From Dioscorea cayenensis subsp. rotundata (taxonomy: Eukaryota; Streptophyta; Magnoliopsida; Dioscoreales; Dioscoreaceae): 64,000 nt of DNA. Shown piece after piece: positions 26,221 to 38,927 of this stretch (its first letter is position 1; each line of letters starts with the position of its first letter). The stretch is from positions 19,623,430 to 19,687,429 of the forward strand of contig NC_052475.1 of the NCBI RefSeq assembly GCF_009730915.1, written 5' to 3'. The notes below the pieces were generated by a model. It was given only the letters and a program-made list of their open reading frames with translations. It searched no databases and had not been told where the DNA came from. The position numbers and the translations under genes are program-made.

Positions 26221-26292
26221 AGATGTGTAGATCAATTGGTTAATGTGATAATTCCTATGGTGATGGTCCTCGGTTCGAATCTCATCTTTGGC
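26221..26292 (+). other. tRNA-like sequence inside the hAT element (right)
   Basis: A-box-like TAGATCAATTGG (26228-26239) and near-perfect B-box GGTTCGAATCT (26272-26282) are again 44 bases apart start to start, on the plus strand. T-stem pairing is poor. It is a degenerate partner of the left copy. Confidence 0.45.
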
Positions 26293-26536
26293 CTTATTTT
26301 TGAAAGTTTATTCATTTCATTTGTAAATAAAATATTATAATTTAATAATAAAATATTATTTAATATGATAAAAACCCCCCGGGTAAAACGGGCCGGGTCC
26401 GGTTCATTCTTTGAGTGAACCGGACCCGGCGGGCCTTTACTTAGCACGGGCCGGTTCCGGGTCCGGTTCGGTGGTTTTCACCGAACCGGACCCGGCGGGC
26501 CCGGTTAACCGGCCAGTGCCCACCTCTATATATGAA

Positions 26537-27083
26537 TGTGTTCAATATCGAGCTTTATTCTTGAATTATTGCATGATTACTAATTGAGTTGTTAGGATGA
26601 GAAATTTCAGGATTTTGTTAATGAAATAGCATAAATCTTACTTAAATTTCAGGGGTCTTAGAGACATAATTTTAAGATAAGCAAACATATGAAACATGTA
26701 GAGTTTGGTCTTAAGTAAATGCCTGCAAAATTTCAAATTCTATTCGGTTTATGAGATAGGGCTATATTAGTATAACTGCCTTGAATTAGATCTCTTATGT
26801 AGAACCTGAAAATTTATTGGTATTTTTCCTGCCCTTAGAGATTGAATTGGATATATTGCAAAATAGGAAGGATGTCCCTCTTTGAATAAGCTATCTACAT
26901 GTAAAATGCTATTACATTTGGAGATATATGTTGGAAGATACGCATGTTTAAAAGGGGATATGTCTGCATTACAGTGTGTAGAAATAGGTGGAGATTCAAA
27001 TGGTTACCATAAATTGTGGAGTGCTCTAATTACTGTGAACTCTAGAAATGTTATAGTCTTCTATGTTTAGTTTTCCTAGTTAA
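26537..27083. other. Intergenic DNA between two hAT elements
   Basis: No gene or repeat structure recognised. Confidence 0.5.
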
Positions 27084-27091
27084 GCAAGAAT

Positions 27092-28292
27092 CAATGTTTT
27101 TAAAACCAGACCGGGAAGCGAATTGGCCTCATATGTGGGTTATGGGTTGGTCGGTCCGACTGGATAACCAGTTCTGGTTGGACCGAATGATGTCATATGT
27201 ATACATGTATATATATATATTAAAAAATTAATATAAAATTATAAATATTTTGTGTGACAATTAAATAATATATATTAAACTAACAATTTTAAAAAAATAT
27301 TTAATAAGATAAAATCATAACAACAAATTTAATTTGAGATCAAACAAAAAGAAAATACAAAACATAATAATTTCATAATCAATTAATATACAATATACAT
27401 ATACATAATCTTTACCTAATATAATTGAGATAGCATAATAATTAAAATATGTGTGCATAAAGAGAACAAAAAACAGAAAAATCAATATTTTGCACAATTA
27501 CTAATATCTCTCTTTAGACAAAGCACAATCCATAAATTGATAAAAATGAGAACCATAATGAGTTCTTAGGTATGAACATGGTTGAAAGTTGAAATTTGAA
27601 ACAATTGTTTGAGGAGTATATTTATAATAGTATAGGATTGAACTTGTTTGAGTAACTGAGTTTGATCAAGGAACTCTCTTCAATCTCTTGGGACACAAGT
27701 AGCCGCTTAGTGATTAATAAAGTTCAGAATATGCAAACCAAGTCATGTTGCCTAATTGGAGATATAATAGAGAGTAAATTGCTAATATATACTTATATCG
27801 GTAAAGATTTACCAAAAAAAACTTGGAGAAAGAAAGATTTAACCTCCTTGTCCTTGCGACAGGCCTTTGGTCATCTAGTAGGAAAAAATCTCCTTCTCCT
27901 TGCAGCAAGCCTTCACCTTCTCTTTGTAGTTGTAGCAGAGAGAGATCTATCCTTGTAGTAGGCCTTCTCTTTTCTTTCCTCTTTTTTCAGCAAAATGGGT
28001 GAGATTGACCGGGAGATGAGAACATTGAGAAGATGAGAAAAATGAATGAGAGGCCGCCAGGCAGGAGGCTGTGAGTCTGGATTGAGAAAAAGAGAACATT
28101 TCAAAAGAATCAAACCTAATTCATAAATCGGGTTTTGCCAGGTTCAAGCCCAATCGCCCAGTTCACTAGTTTTAGCCAAATTTGACCGGTTCCAAGGTTG
28201 GTCAAATATTGGTATTAACTCGGACCAGACTGCAGTCCAGTTCCCAATTTTTCCAACAGACCGGCAGGTCCGATCCGGTTTTAAAAACATTG
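27092..28292. mobile_element. Non-autonomous hAT element with 8-bp TSD (second family)
   Basis: Terminal inverted repeats CAATGTTTTTAAAACC are present at both ends, followed inward by GACCGG-rich sequence. They are flanked by a perfect 8-bp duplication GCAAGAAT (27084-27091 and 28293-28300). Length 1201 bp. No transposase. Confidence 0.92.
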
Positions 28293-28738
28293 GCAAGAAT
28301 ATGTGATTTGGAAAAAGGTACTCAAAGTTATGTCAAAAACAATCCTCAAGGGTCTTGATGGTATAGTTTTATTTGCATCATGCATGTAAATTTTCTTCAA
28401 GTATGTAAACCCCTTTCAAGCATTTAGAAAATAGAAGGAAGGATTAGAGAGGAAACTTGGCATGCATAAGTTTATATATTTTAGGCATAAGTGTTTCCTA
28501 TAATTAAGCATGAGATTAGACTTACTTTTGCAAATATGAGGCGGTGAATATTTTCATAACTTGTTGTTGATCATATAAATAAGATAATGAGAGGTAATAA
28601 GGGGGATACATATATGGAAGCAAGCTTCATAGGTACAACTGGAGGTAAATTATTATGGTTTTTGTTTTGCTAAAGAAGCTTTATGGATAATGGTAATATG
28701 GGATGTGATTGAATTTGTATACTAAAATGGTAAAATGG

Positions 28739-28763
28739 TTTTATTATTATTATTATTATTATT

Positions 28764-28801
<38 letters not shown>
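28739..28801. repeat. Compound (ATT)n(GTT)n microsatellite
   Basis: An ATT run passing directly into a TTG run that abuts the start of a family A LTR at 28802. Confidence 0.95.
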
Positions 28802-28804
<3 letters not shown>

Positions 28805-29666
28805 CACGCCCCGATGACCTGAGGAGGGATACTGCACCACTCAACCTCTGAGACACTGCAAGGCTAACACAATCCATGAAATAAACAACACTGAATCAGA
28901 AATCACCTTTACAGGAAGATATACAAAACCAAGAGTACAACAATAACATAGAGGAAACAACAACAACAAAACCTAATAATGGAGTTCAAGAAAGATACTG
29001 GTCATAAATACCACGAGGTTTCAAAAAGCAAACAACATAAAAAACATACAAATAAAGTAACACATTCACTAGTTGATCCATATCTTTATATTATGTAAAA
29101 TGCTCAAAAAGAAATATATGTAAGACAGGAAATGAGAAGATAGTAGAATAATGTCCAACACTCTGCTGCATCGCCATAATACTGCCTACTATAGCTTGGA
29201 AAGGAAGGAGAGGGTGACTAACCTAAGTCACTCAGTGAATGGGTTAGCATAATTCTAGTAGAATACATGAATAGACCAATGAATTTTTCTTAAACAAAAT
29301 CTCTCACTATAACATAATTCTTAACATTTCACATAAGTATAAATAAACACAAGCTACATGAACGAAATCAATAAACCTCTTAAACCCATTTTAGATCATG
29401 TAAGTTTTTCAACAACTTAAAATCCAAGGGTTACATAAACACAAGTTCCAATAATCCTTATAAGGTAAACTCCTCATCGAGCATCAATCCTGAATATAAA
29501 CAATAGAATGCTACTCAAAAGCCCGATTGCATGAAACCAAAATTTTCTCAAATACTAAAGTTCATCTTAAAGGAATGAGTAATGGCCTAAAAACACTCTC
29601 CAACTTAGTCACCATCGCGACTAGGTTGAGAGTCATCGAGGTATTCATAACCTTGATGTTGGCCCA

Positions 29667-31491
29667 TGGCACGTTCGAATATGCGTGTAAACCGCAAGTG
29701 CACGGGTGTCAAAGTAATAATCCCAGATGAGTGGGTATCGTATCCACAGAGAGTAGGGAATAAAGACACGTAAGTTGTTTCTTAACTAATGTAGAAGATA
29801 AATAGTGATATGTGTGACAAAATATGAAATAACGAAAATAAAAGCAACAAGATAGAGAGCACAAGTAAAGGAGAAGGTAAGGCAATCGATAAAGATGGGG
29901 TACCCGGATATTGATCCGCCTAGGACAATCGTTTCAAGTGTAAGAACCCTCTATTATACTTCCTAATTGATGCAACAATGAGTCATGGAAATCCTTAATT
30001 ACATGATCCCAAATCTAAGGTCAACCATGCCTAACTCTATACATGTCCCGGAGGAAGGATTGAATAACCTCTCAACCTCGCACTCGCATAGAATTGCAAT
30101 GAGCTCTAGGGATTCCAAGTGATGAACCCTATTCCTATGTATAGACCTAACCCTTTGGTCCAGGTGAAAGATCCCTCGCCACAATTAAGCCATAGATGCT
30201 AAAATCACTTCAACGCTTCACTCCGTTACACTCACAACTAAGCTCCAGCGGAAGGTCCTCCCTTAGCCCATTCACTCTACTATGGGCGCAAAGAACTTTT
30301 GGAACGTGGAGGTAGGATAGATCACACCGAAGGGGAAAGGGGACGCTCCGCTACCTCTCAACTCATCCTCTAAACCCTCTCCAATCTAGCTTTGTCTAAC
30401 TCTCGTGATGTGTCACTCACTCACAAGAGTTACCAACAAGAACTCTCAACTCTAGTGTCACTCTAGGGGAGTATTCAAACAATTAAGCCTATAAGATTGG
30501 AACTCACAATAAACATCAATTAATTGAAAGCATAATAAAGAGATTCAATAAAACGAATACATCATAGGGTTCACAAATACCCAAGTACCCACTAGGGGTT
30601 TAGCTCTCCATGGAGCAAAATACAATAGATAATGAAATCAAAAGTAAAGAGATGCAATCCATGAATGAAAACCTCCTTGTGTTCGTGCAGAAGGTCTTGT
30701 GGATCAGTCGCGTCTTCTTCAAAGGTCCCCTCGTCAAACCTAGGGCACACCTCGCCGGATCGGTGCCGACGAAAGCTCCCCCAGTAGCTCTCTTTCGAAG
30801 GAAACGCGGTGTCAAAGGCCGTCAAACCTCTCCAAAGCCTTGCCAAAGCCTCTCCAAACCCTAGCCACCGGTGCCTCCAAAGATGGGGAAAGGTGGAAGA
30901 AAAGATAGGGGAAAATATGGAGAAATCGGGGCTGAATCGTATCTTTAAAGGGCTGGAATTAATCGGGCATCCACATGGGCGTGTGGAATTTTCACACGCC
31001 CTTGTGAATTCTTTGGAATTCTGATTTTCGGCCGGCTGTGAACAGTAATCTTCTATAGAAATCTGCTACACTCCCGAATCCACTTTTCATCGAGGCAACA
31101 TAAACAGGCACACGTTTATGCCGTAGATCGTGTCGCTTCTTCAATAAACGATTTCATTAGTGAAGATCTTGCTATCATTGCACAAGTTGGGATACACATA
31201 TGTGACTGCCTTCGTGCCCCTTCAACTCATTGTAATGGCTTGAATACATGGAGGTTGACACACATTCACGTATCTTAGAGCCCCACTTGTGTCTTCGCAT
31301 TGTTGCTTCTAAGATTCCACCAAATAGTGCGTACACGATCTACTTTTTGCTTCTTTTCTTAAAACATAGCTTCATAACCCTACATGCGCAAAAGAACACA
31401 AATACACATGTATTAGTGCTTAAACCTGATAAAAGTAATGCTCATTGTAAGGAAAGAAAACTTCGCATTCTTATCACACAAGCACTTATCA
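29667..31491 (+). mobile_element. Solo LTR, family B, inserted in LTR family A
   Basis: Starts TGGCACGTTC and ends GCACTTATCA. It is flanked by a perfect 5-bp duplication GCCCA (29662-29666 and 31492-31496). Length 1825 bp. Near its start is AACCGCAAGTGCACGGGTGT, a motif widespread in plant LTRs. A related copy lies reversed at 58409-59168. No coding domains. Confidence 0.85.
30972..31006. other. Hairpin in the family B LTR
   Basis: CACATGGGCGTGTG and CACACGCCCTTGTG form a 14-bp stem with one mismatch around a 7-base loop (GAATTTT). Confidence 0.7.
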
Positions 31492-32990
31492 GCCCACCGA
31501 GAGCCCGTGTGGTGACTCTAAATTCTTGATGCGTATCCATTTAAGATTCTACATGCCACCTGAACTGGACAATAACTCAGCTATTTACACCAACCCAAAA
31601 GATTGGCCATGAAGACCACCTACTTCAGTAGGGTAGAGCTCTGCCGGGTCACCAACAAAACATGTGGAAGCTCAATAATATAATACATGTATAACAATCA
31701 TCAAGTCCAGAACCATGACACCATCCCTATACCTGGGATGAAAACCAATTCCATAAGTCTCAATGGCAAAAGCATACTAAACATGCTTACAAAAATCATT
31801 TTTAATTTCTTGAAGCAAGAGAAAATAATGGCATAATACTTCCATTCAACCAACAAGAGTTTTCCAATATAAATTTAAAGCCATAAATTCCATCCAAATC
31901 AATCAACATATCGATTTAAATACGATAAAATCAAGACATAATTATCCATCAAACAAGGAAGACATTTAAATCTTATTCTACTAAATAATGTGCATCAATG
32001 TAAATCCACTCACCACTTCGGCGATTTAAATTCCCATACGCGCTAATCCTCGGCCGGCTCCTCACCTCTAGACGAGTTCTCACCGCCTAGCCAAAGCACC
32101 AACACAAACAACATGCAAGCATTATACAAAGAAAACTAAATAAATGAAACCCTAGGTTTTACTAATGATAAATAACCCTAGATCAGCTCTAAAGTTGGCT
32201 CAAAACTGGTTTCAAGAGTCATGAATTCCTACGGGTTAGAGCTTCACTACAAAACAAAGAATTCCAAGAAACAACTAAGTTTATCCTGTGCTACAGTAAC
32301 ACTTTACTACCCAAAAAATTGATAACAATCTAAATCTAACACTTTACTAAAAAGCAATGATCAACAAGAAGAACAAAGGATGAACCAATATTCAACTCAA
32401 GATCAACTATTCTCTATCAACAAAGACAATCAAGGAGAAGAGATTACCTCAAGAATTCAAGGATTCAATGGATGAAACTTGGCTCTATTGGTGCAAAAAC
32501 AATGCTAGGAACTTCTCTTCTAACTCCAATGGAAGCACAAGGGAGAGGAGGAAGAAAGGAGAAGAGAGGTGGAAGAGAGGGCATCCAAAACAAGTCAAAA
32601 AGAAGGCTCAAAAGCCTTAAAAACAAGGTAGGTCATGCCCCACGAGCACGCCTGCGGGCGCAGGCGGCCCGCACACACCCACCAAGGTGCGAGCGCCCTG
32701 TGGGCGCTAGCGGCCCGCATGGGCTCGCCTAACGTGTCCCGCGAAAGCAGGCAGGCCTAGGTGCACCTAGCACTCGCCTGACAGGTGCAAGCGGCCCCAA
32801 TGAGAGCGAGCATACGATTCGGCCTTCGGTCCAAGCCTCGAAGGCAAGCATGCACGCGCACGCACCACTGTGCAAGCCTAGAAAAGGCTCGAACACACAT
32901 CCAAACAAGCTTAGTTTAACTAACTAACAGTAAACTGGCTTGATCCAAGTTCAATTCTACTCACTTGAAAAAGTCAAAACACCACAATCA

Positions 32991-34023
32991 TCATCATCAT
33001 CATCGTCATTATCATGTGAAAACCTTATGATGATGTGTAAAATTCCAAAGGACTAGAGAAATGAACTATGTTTTGAAGCTATGCTTTAGAAAGTAGGCAT
33101 GCAAGTGACGTGCTAGGGAGTTTGATTATCTTTTGATATGAAGTTGGGATCATAAGAGAAATATTCATAGGGATGAAGTTGAAAAGGAAGGAAAGATGAA
33201 ATTGGAATAGAAGTCTAAGCAAGATATTGGGTTTTGCTCAAGGCAACGGAGTAAAAGAATAAATATAGTGTAGAAGCTAGTTATTATACACAAATACTTC
33301 AAAGGAAAATCCATTCCCATTGGTTTTATTCTTTATATCGCAATGCTCCATAAATTGTTCTAACATGCTTTTATAATGGGCCTATTATGCTCTTATAATC
33401 TATTTCATTATAGCTTGATCATTTTATGCCTTTACCATGCAATCCATATTTTATTGTCTAAATCATTATTTGCTTGGGAATGTTTTACAGCTTGATTCAA
33501 AACATTTTATTATTTGAAGTATTAAATGTTCTATACCATGTTTTGGTCCAAGCCCTAGTACATACTAAATATATTTGTATTAAAATATCCTATATCATGT
33601 AATGTTATGTTTTTTTTTTAATGTATACATGATAATAGTGGTTTTTAAAATTGAAGAGACTATTTTTGTTTGTGATATGATGTTGTTGGATTTGTGAAAT
33701 GGTTGTTGTCATGGTGGTTGTTGAGAGCTTGACAGTAGGTAGAGTCATGACAAAAGCCAACTTGATCTGTTTGAAAGAAAGGGTCTTCTCCAAAAACCTA
33801 GTAAAAAGTTAAGTTTGCAGTCTCTCTTGACATTGAGCACTTTTTTAGAAAATCATGAATCGAAGCCTTGATCTTTTCCAAAGCTACCTCTTGAGCTAGA
33901 GATGAGGCATCTAAATATGCATTAGTATTACTAGCAACCATCACTTATAATCTCCCAGAAAGACTAAGCCATTTGCAAACATGACTACTGTAGGACACTT
34001 ACCTTCCTCGTTAAGAAAGGGCT
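32991..34023. other. Intergenic DNA
   Basis: No recognised gene. A short CAT repeat lies at about 32990-33003. Confidence 0.5.
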
Positions 34024-34699
34024 CACTACAAAAGAATTGCAATTTACAAATAGTGTTTTTCGTTTTTAATCCGTTGCTAAATTGAATTAGCAACAGATTA
34101 GAAACGGAATTTTTTTTGTTTTCTAGAATGTGTTGCTAATTTATTACAAACAAAATAAAATTTCGTTTCAGACATTAGCAATGGGTTTGTAAAGAAAATT
34201 TTTCCGTTTACAATTTTTGAAAATCACAACGGAAACTATTCCGTTTCAAAAGCGTTGCCACATTCTACAACAGAATTTATTTTGTTACTAATTTGTTTCA
34301 GAATGTAACAACCAATTTGCAATGGAATAATTGTCATTTCAAAATGCAGAAACAGATTTGCAATGGAACATATTTTGTTTTAATTTTTTTTATTAGAAAA
34401 AAAATATTTCGTTGCAAATCCATAGCTAAAATTTTAATATATATATATATATATATATATAATTATATTTTGAAGTAAATTAATCTGTTTGTAATCCATT
34501 GCTAAAAACCAAATAATAAAAAAATATGACATTTATTTTCATAATTGATATAAATAATATTTGTTATATCAAAATTTTTCATCCAATAAAGCTAACAAAA
34601 AATGATTTCATTAATGCATTTTAAAAAATATGTTAAAAAAAATGATGTTTAACAAAAGAAAAATACTAACAAATAATAAATAAACTACAACTCATCTAG

Positions 34700-35900
34700 A
34701 TGGTCAATATCATGATCATTACTAGCTGGTTGTGAGTCCTACGTGAACTATGAGTTCTAAATGATCCTAGCCTCGAACTCCACCATCATATCCTGCATCT
34801 GACGCATCATCTGATCCCTATACTCATTTTTCTCTGTCTCATGTTGTACAAACTCTGCTAAAGCCCCTTGTTATCATTCTTCACCTCGTGCAGACTAAAA
34901 GCTCTTTATTTTTATCTTGTAGCTGGTCAATGTCTCACACAGCCGTGTAATCTTAACTTGTAGCTCCTTGGATGATGGATCTGTAGATGAAAAGCAAATC
35001 AACAATATCACATGTTTGCCTAATATTAGCATGTAGGTCCATAGATGATATACCTGTAGATGAGCTTTGTGGTAGCTAGGGATAAAAAATAGATGCTTGG
35101 GAGCTCACTCCATAAACTTGACATTTTTTTCTCCTCCCGTAGCTTGAAGGAATATATTTTCTTTGTCTACAATCGAAGGCTCATTACTCGCTTCTTGCAT
35201 TTGTGATGCTTGATCCAAAAGGTTCAAATAATGATCCTGCCACAATAAATTTGAGAACTCAAATACTGTGATTAACACAATATAATAAAAACTAATGAAA
35301 TATAAACAAAGTCTACAATTTAAATATATAAAAATAAATTAATCATCTACAACTCACATATACATTAAGAGAGTATTGATCTATTTACCTTAATGGTCTG
35401 AGCTCTTGCATCAATAAGCTTAGAGGTACCCTTCTTTGTATGTGTCGCTTCGAAAAGCTCATATGGAAGAGGGTCACAACGAAGCCTCGATCGCTACAAC
35501 AATATAACAACTTGTATTAAGTTAAAATTAATGTTAGACAAAATATGGAGAATAAAGTTACATTTATATAAATTAAAATGCATTATTAATTTCTCTGCAT
35601 GACATATGTGAGAAATAGAGCCTCTTGAGTGCGGGATGTCCAGATCCAGGTCCTTCAGCCTCAGTAAGATGATTTGCAGAAAATTTTAGGCTTCAAGCTT
35701 TAAACTATGGGGAATTTCGTGCTTCATTCCATATTTTCCACTTAGTATCAGTTACATACAATGTTTTTCCTTTAACTTTTTTAAAGACATACATCAATGA
35801 TCTATAACGTTCTGCAGCTTTGTGCTACCATGCCATCTTGATAATAGATGAAATTGACTCGTCCTAGATGAAGTGTTTCTATAGTTTAACATGAAAATAA
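34700..35900 (-). pseudogene. CACTA second ORF (plant Ptta/En/Spm transposase family) remnant
   Basis: Minus-strand translation at about 35460-35390 reads ELFEATHTKKGTSKLIDARA, the conserved block of the plant transposase of the Ptta/En/Spm family. The segments either side match the second CACTA copy at 62.8-63.9 kb at DNA level. Several stops and frame shifts make it non-functional. Its role in transposition is thought to be accessory. Confidence 0.75.
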
Positions 35901-36189
35901 ATATATTATATTTATACTATATATTTAAATAATTAAATAATGGGAGTAATTCACATATTTAGATTTGGTGGCATAAAGGTATCATAAGAGGTTGGTACCA
36001 ACATCAGCTACTTATGCATCTACCCATGCATTCAATTCAAACAGTTGATAAGTATCAAATCATATTACAAAAAAATTTAAGTGAAATTGTGACAGATGTA
36101 AGTTCATGTTTGTTATCCTTTACATTTTCTCTAGCCAGTAGTCTTAGCAATGCGGCTATTGGTCTCATATGCACCAGTATCCATGACCC

Positions 36190-37732
36190 TTTTTAGCTTC
36201 ATATCTTGTATTTCTTTTAGGGTTTCTTCACTAGTGTGGATAGCAAGAGCCACTTTTGTCACCATGAAAGCAGTTTTGTTCTTTCTAAATGGATAATTAG
36301 GAGATAAGGATTTACGGTGATTATCAAACCATGATTGCTTCCCCCCTTTTGTTAAAGTAAATGCATCTGAATCTTCCTTGCAATAGGGACAAGCTCTTCT
36401 ACTTGCAGTGCTCCATCAGGACAACATCGAAAATGCTGGAAAATCACTTATGGTCCACATAAGTGCAACACACATTTGAAAATTATTCTTTCTTGATGCA
36501 TCATACGTTTTAGATGCAATTTCTCACAATTGCCTCAATTCTGTAGTGAGAGGCTGCAAATACACATCCAACATATCTTTTAGATTGCTTGGCCCAGGAA
36601 CTATCACCGTTAGGAATAATATACTCCTCTTTCATACACATCGAAGATGACAAATTGTAAGGAGTGACAATTACTGACCAAGAGAAATACTGTTGACTTG
36701 ACTGCCCAAAAGGTAGGAATCCATCAGTGCACAACCCCAATCTCACATTTTGACTTTCTGCTGCAAATGAAGGGTGGGTGTTATTAAAATGATTCCACAT
36801 AGGCAATCAGAATAATGACACATCACCCTTTCTTCAAGCTCATGCTCCGCATGCCATCTCATTTATTTTGTTATTGCATTTGATGCATATAATCTTTGTA
36901 GCCTTGCTGTTAAAGGAAAGTAATACATTTTCTTGTGTGGAATATTTTCCTTGTTTTTGAATGAGCTACCTTATCGACACTTATACCTAGGATGCTCGCA
37001 AATTTTGCAACTCATTAGTTCACTATCTCCTCCCCAATATATCATGCATCCATTAAGACAACAATGAATTTTTTCAACCAGTAGACCCAAGCCTAGAACT
37101 AACTTCTTTGTGCTGTAAAAGTTACTTCGTATTGCATTATAGACTGGTAATATTTCTTTCAAAAATTGACAAAAGTCATTGAAACACCTTTTAGATAAAT
37201 GATGTTTTGCCTTCATATTTAACATTCTTGCAATTGCTGATAGTTGTGAATGATTTTCACAGACTGGCCACGCCTCTTGGTTAGCTGCTCTTAACATATC
37301 AAACCATTTTTGAGCTACCACATTTGGAGGTGCCTCCATATAAGTAGGTGAGAAACCAAACCATCCATCATCTATGACCATCTATTCATATATATTATAT
37401 GATGATGGTCCAAAACTTGTGACTAGTTTAGCGGTTACACCTTATTCACCATGAGCATCAATATATGGCTCATTAGGTTCTCCATGGTGAATCCATTGGT
37501 AATTGTACCTTCTGAATCCATACTTCATTAGATGATACATAACTGTATATTCATCCCAAAAGACACGATTTTGGCATTTGCGATGATTACATGGACACTT
37601 AATTTTAATTCCATCTATACATTCTGGATGCACCTTTGCAAACTCAATAAAGTCATTGATACCTTATAAAAAATCAGGGTTTAGAAAGCCATCTTTAAGC
37701 CTAACATACATCCAACTCCTTTCTGAATTCAT
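36190..37732 (-). pseudogene. TNP2-type CACTA transposase remnant
   Basis: Starts at the ATG at 37732 with MNSERSWMYVRLKDGF. The transposase-associated domain follows, with HPECIDGIKIKCPC and NRVFWDEYTVMYHL. Next comes a block around EKIHCCLNGCMIYWG, then the catalytic-region hallmarks NVRLGLCTDGFLPFG and VIVTPYNL (about 36640-36760), then LMWTISDFPAF (about 36440). Breaks: a TAA in the first domain (about 37665), a frame break after IDAHGE (37442) and more downstream. The block order is that of TNP2, which binds the CACTA ends and catalyses excision. Confidence 0.85.
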
Positions 37733-38427
37733 TTTAATAAGCACTGTGTTATAAAAGGATGTAATCAGTAAACATTTTTGTATATCTAGTGACATGAAAT
37801 ATCATGTACATATGACCCTAGCTATTAGAGTACGTAAAAAATCTAATTTTCTTTTTAAATTCATATAAATAAAAAAAACATAGTACTTACCTTTCCAAAG
37901 TGCTTCACTTAATTATATGCCAAATTGCCAATATTCTGAATAAGACTAACCAAACTTGTCAAATGGTAGCAAAGAGATTTCAACTAATCGAGGTGTTGCA
38001 ACACATTGCGAAAGAAAAATAAATACTTTTATGATTGAATTCATAAAATTAGCATGAAATATTAATAAAAGTAATCATTGTTTTATCATTAAAAAAATAC
38101 ATGCTCATTTTGAAATAACTTGCTTACTAATATTTTAATACATGCACTTTTATGGTTAGAAACAAAGTTGGCAGCTTAGAAGTCAAGCATAAGAGAAAAT
38201 ATATATGTCAAGTAAATGTAAGCATTAAATCATTAAAAGTTTTACATTAGTAAAAGTTTTAATGGAAATAGAAGTTTGATCCTAGTTAGACAACATGACA
38301 CTAGTTACTGAAATTTTAATATATGTTAGGTAATGTGTATATATATATATTCATTCCACTATATATACACATAGAAATAAATACTTTTCAACAATAGGAG
38401 GAGATAAAGGAAGGAGGAGTTTGAGAT

Positions 38428-38927
38428 ATGTCTCTCTGTTTGCTTGACATGTGTTGTTGTTCTCCTTGTCTAGCCTTGAATGGCAACTTGCCTAACAAGT
38501 GTGGCCACGTCACCATCCCCTACCCCTTCGGCATCTCCGACTGTAGCCTCTCCGGTTTTGACATCACATGCAATGACACCTACAATCCACCAAAGCCATT
38601 CATTGAATTTGGTGACATCAACATTTTCAATATCACAGATGATGTGGTTATCATCAACCTCCTTATTGCAGCTTCTGTTGAATGTGATTCTGGCACTAGC
38701 AATGGGATCCCTTGTAAGACATATAGTTGGGTGAGAGCCAACCTTGATGGTGATCAACTGCCCTACGATGTCTCTCAAACCAGAAATATATTCACTGCCA
38801 TTGGCTACATGTTGGCCTACTTCTACGACTACGATGGCACGAGCATCAGCGGTTGTACCTCTGACTGCATTAACATACCCAACACCATCGACGTCGGTCC
38901 ATGGTCCAGCCACAATGTTGCTAGAAA
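38428..38927 (+). pseudogene. Orphan ectodomain fragment of a wall-associated-kinase-type gene
   Basis: A short hydrophobic leader ending CLAL is followed by the galacturonan-binding domain of wall-associated kinases: CGHVTIPYPFGI, then DCSLSGFDITCNDTY, then the distal Cys motif ISGCTSDC. In intact family members this domain faces the cell wall and is followed by a transmembrane segment and a Ser/Thr kinase. Here homology stops near 38927 at a possible donor (AAA/GTATTT), and no kinase domain is found within the next kilobases. The fragment is a continuous frame from the ATG at 38428. It lies between CACTA and Copia-1 and is flanked by short direct repeats, so it may be a captured exon. Confidence 0.7.

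Larger units (their letters stand above)
25085..26528. mobile_element. Non-autonomous hAT element with 8-bp TSD
   Basis: Terminal inverted repeats TAGAGGTGGGCAC (left) and TAGAGGTGGGCACTGGCCGG (right, reverse complement) are flanked by a perfect 8-bp duplication TATATGAA (25077-25084 and 26529-26536), the hallmark of hAT transposition. Ends are very GC-rich with CCGG/GGCGGG motifs, and the interior is AT-rich. A short tandem duplication (AACCGGCGGGCCAACCCGCC type) lies at about 25240-25316. No transposase is present. Two tRNA-like sequences lie near the ends in opposite orientation. Confidence 0.9.
28802..32990 (+). mobile_element. LTR family A, second copy, interrupted by a family B solo LTR
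   Basis: Begins TGTCACGCCCCG and follows the copy at 19594 in order: GAGGGATAC, the ACTCAGTGAATGGGTTAGCA block (about 29232), then the CATCGAGGTATTCAT block. It resumes after the 29667-31491 insertion with the CTTCAGTAGGG block and the GTGCTACAGTAAC block (about 32290). The 3' part at 32630-32880 is strongly GC-rich. The right end is approximate, since I found no clear terminal CA plus target duplication. Confidence 0.65.
34024..38200 (-). mobile_element. CACTA (En/Spm) transposon, decayed
   Basis: Begins with the CACTA terminus CACTACAAAAGAATT, followed by subterminal repeats around GTTGCTAA and TTTGCAATGG. Two gene remnants in the standard order for this superfamily are on the minus strand: a TNP2-type transposase and, downstream of it, a second Ptta/En/Spm-type ORF. 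The far end is not resolved. A weak candidate (TTGTAGTAGTGG, about 39130-39141) would put the WAK fragment inside the element. A related copy begins at 62160. Confidence 0.85.

Noticed and set aside
26221..26292. Functional tRNA gene
   Set aside because: A and B boxes are spaced correctly, but T and acceptor stems do not pair, so only a tRNA-like call is justified.
38470..38913. 147-codon minus-strand frame over the WAK fragment
   Set aside because: Shadow of the plus-strand galacturonan-binding coding sequence.
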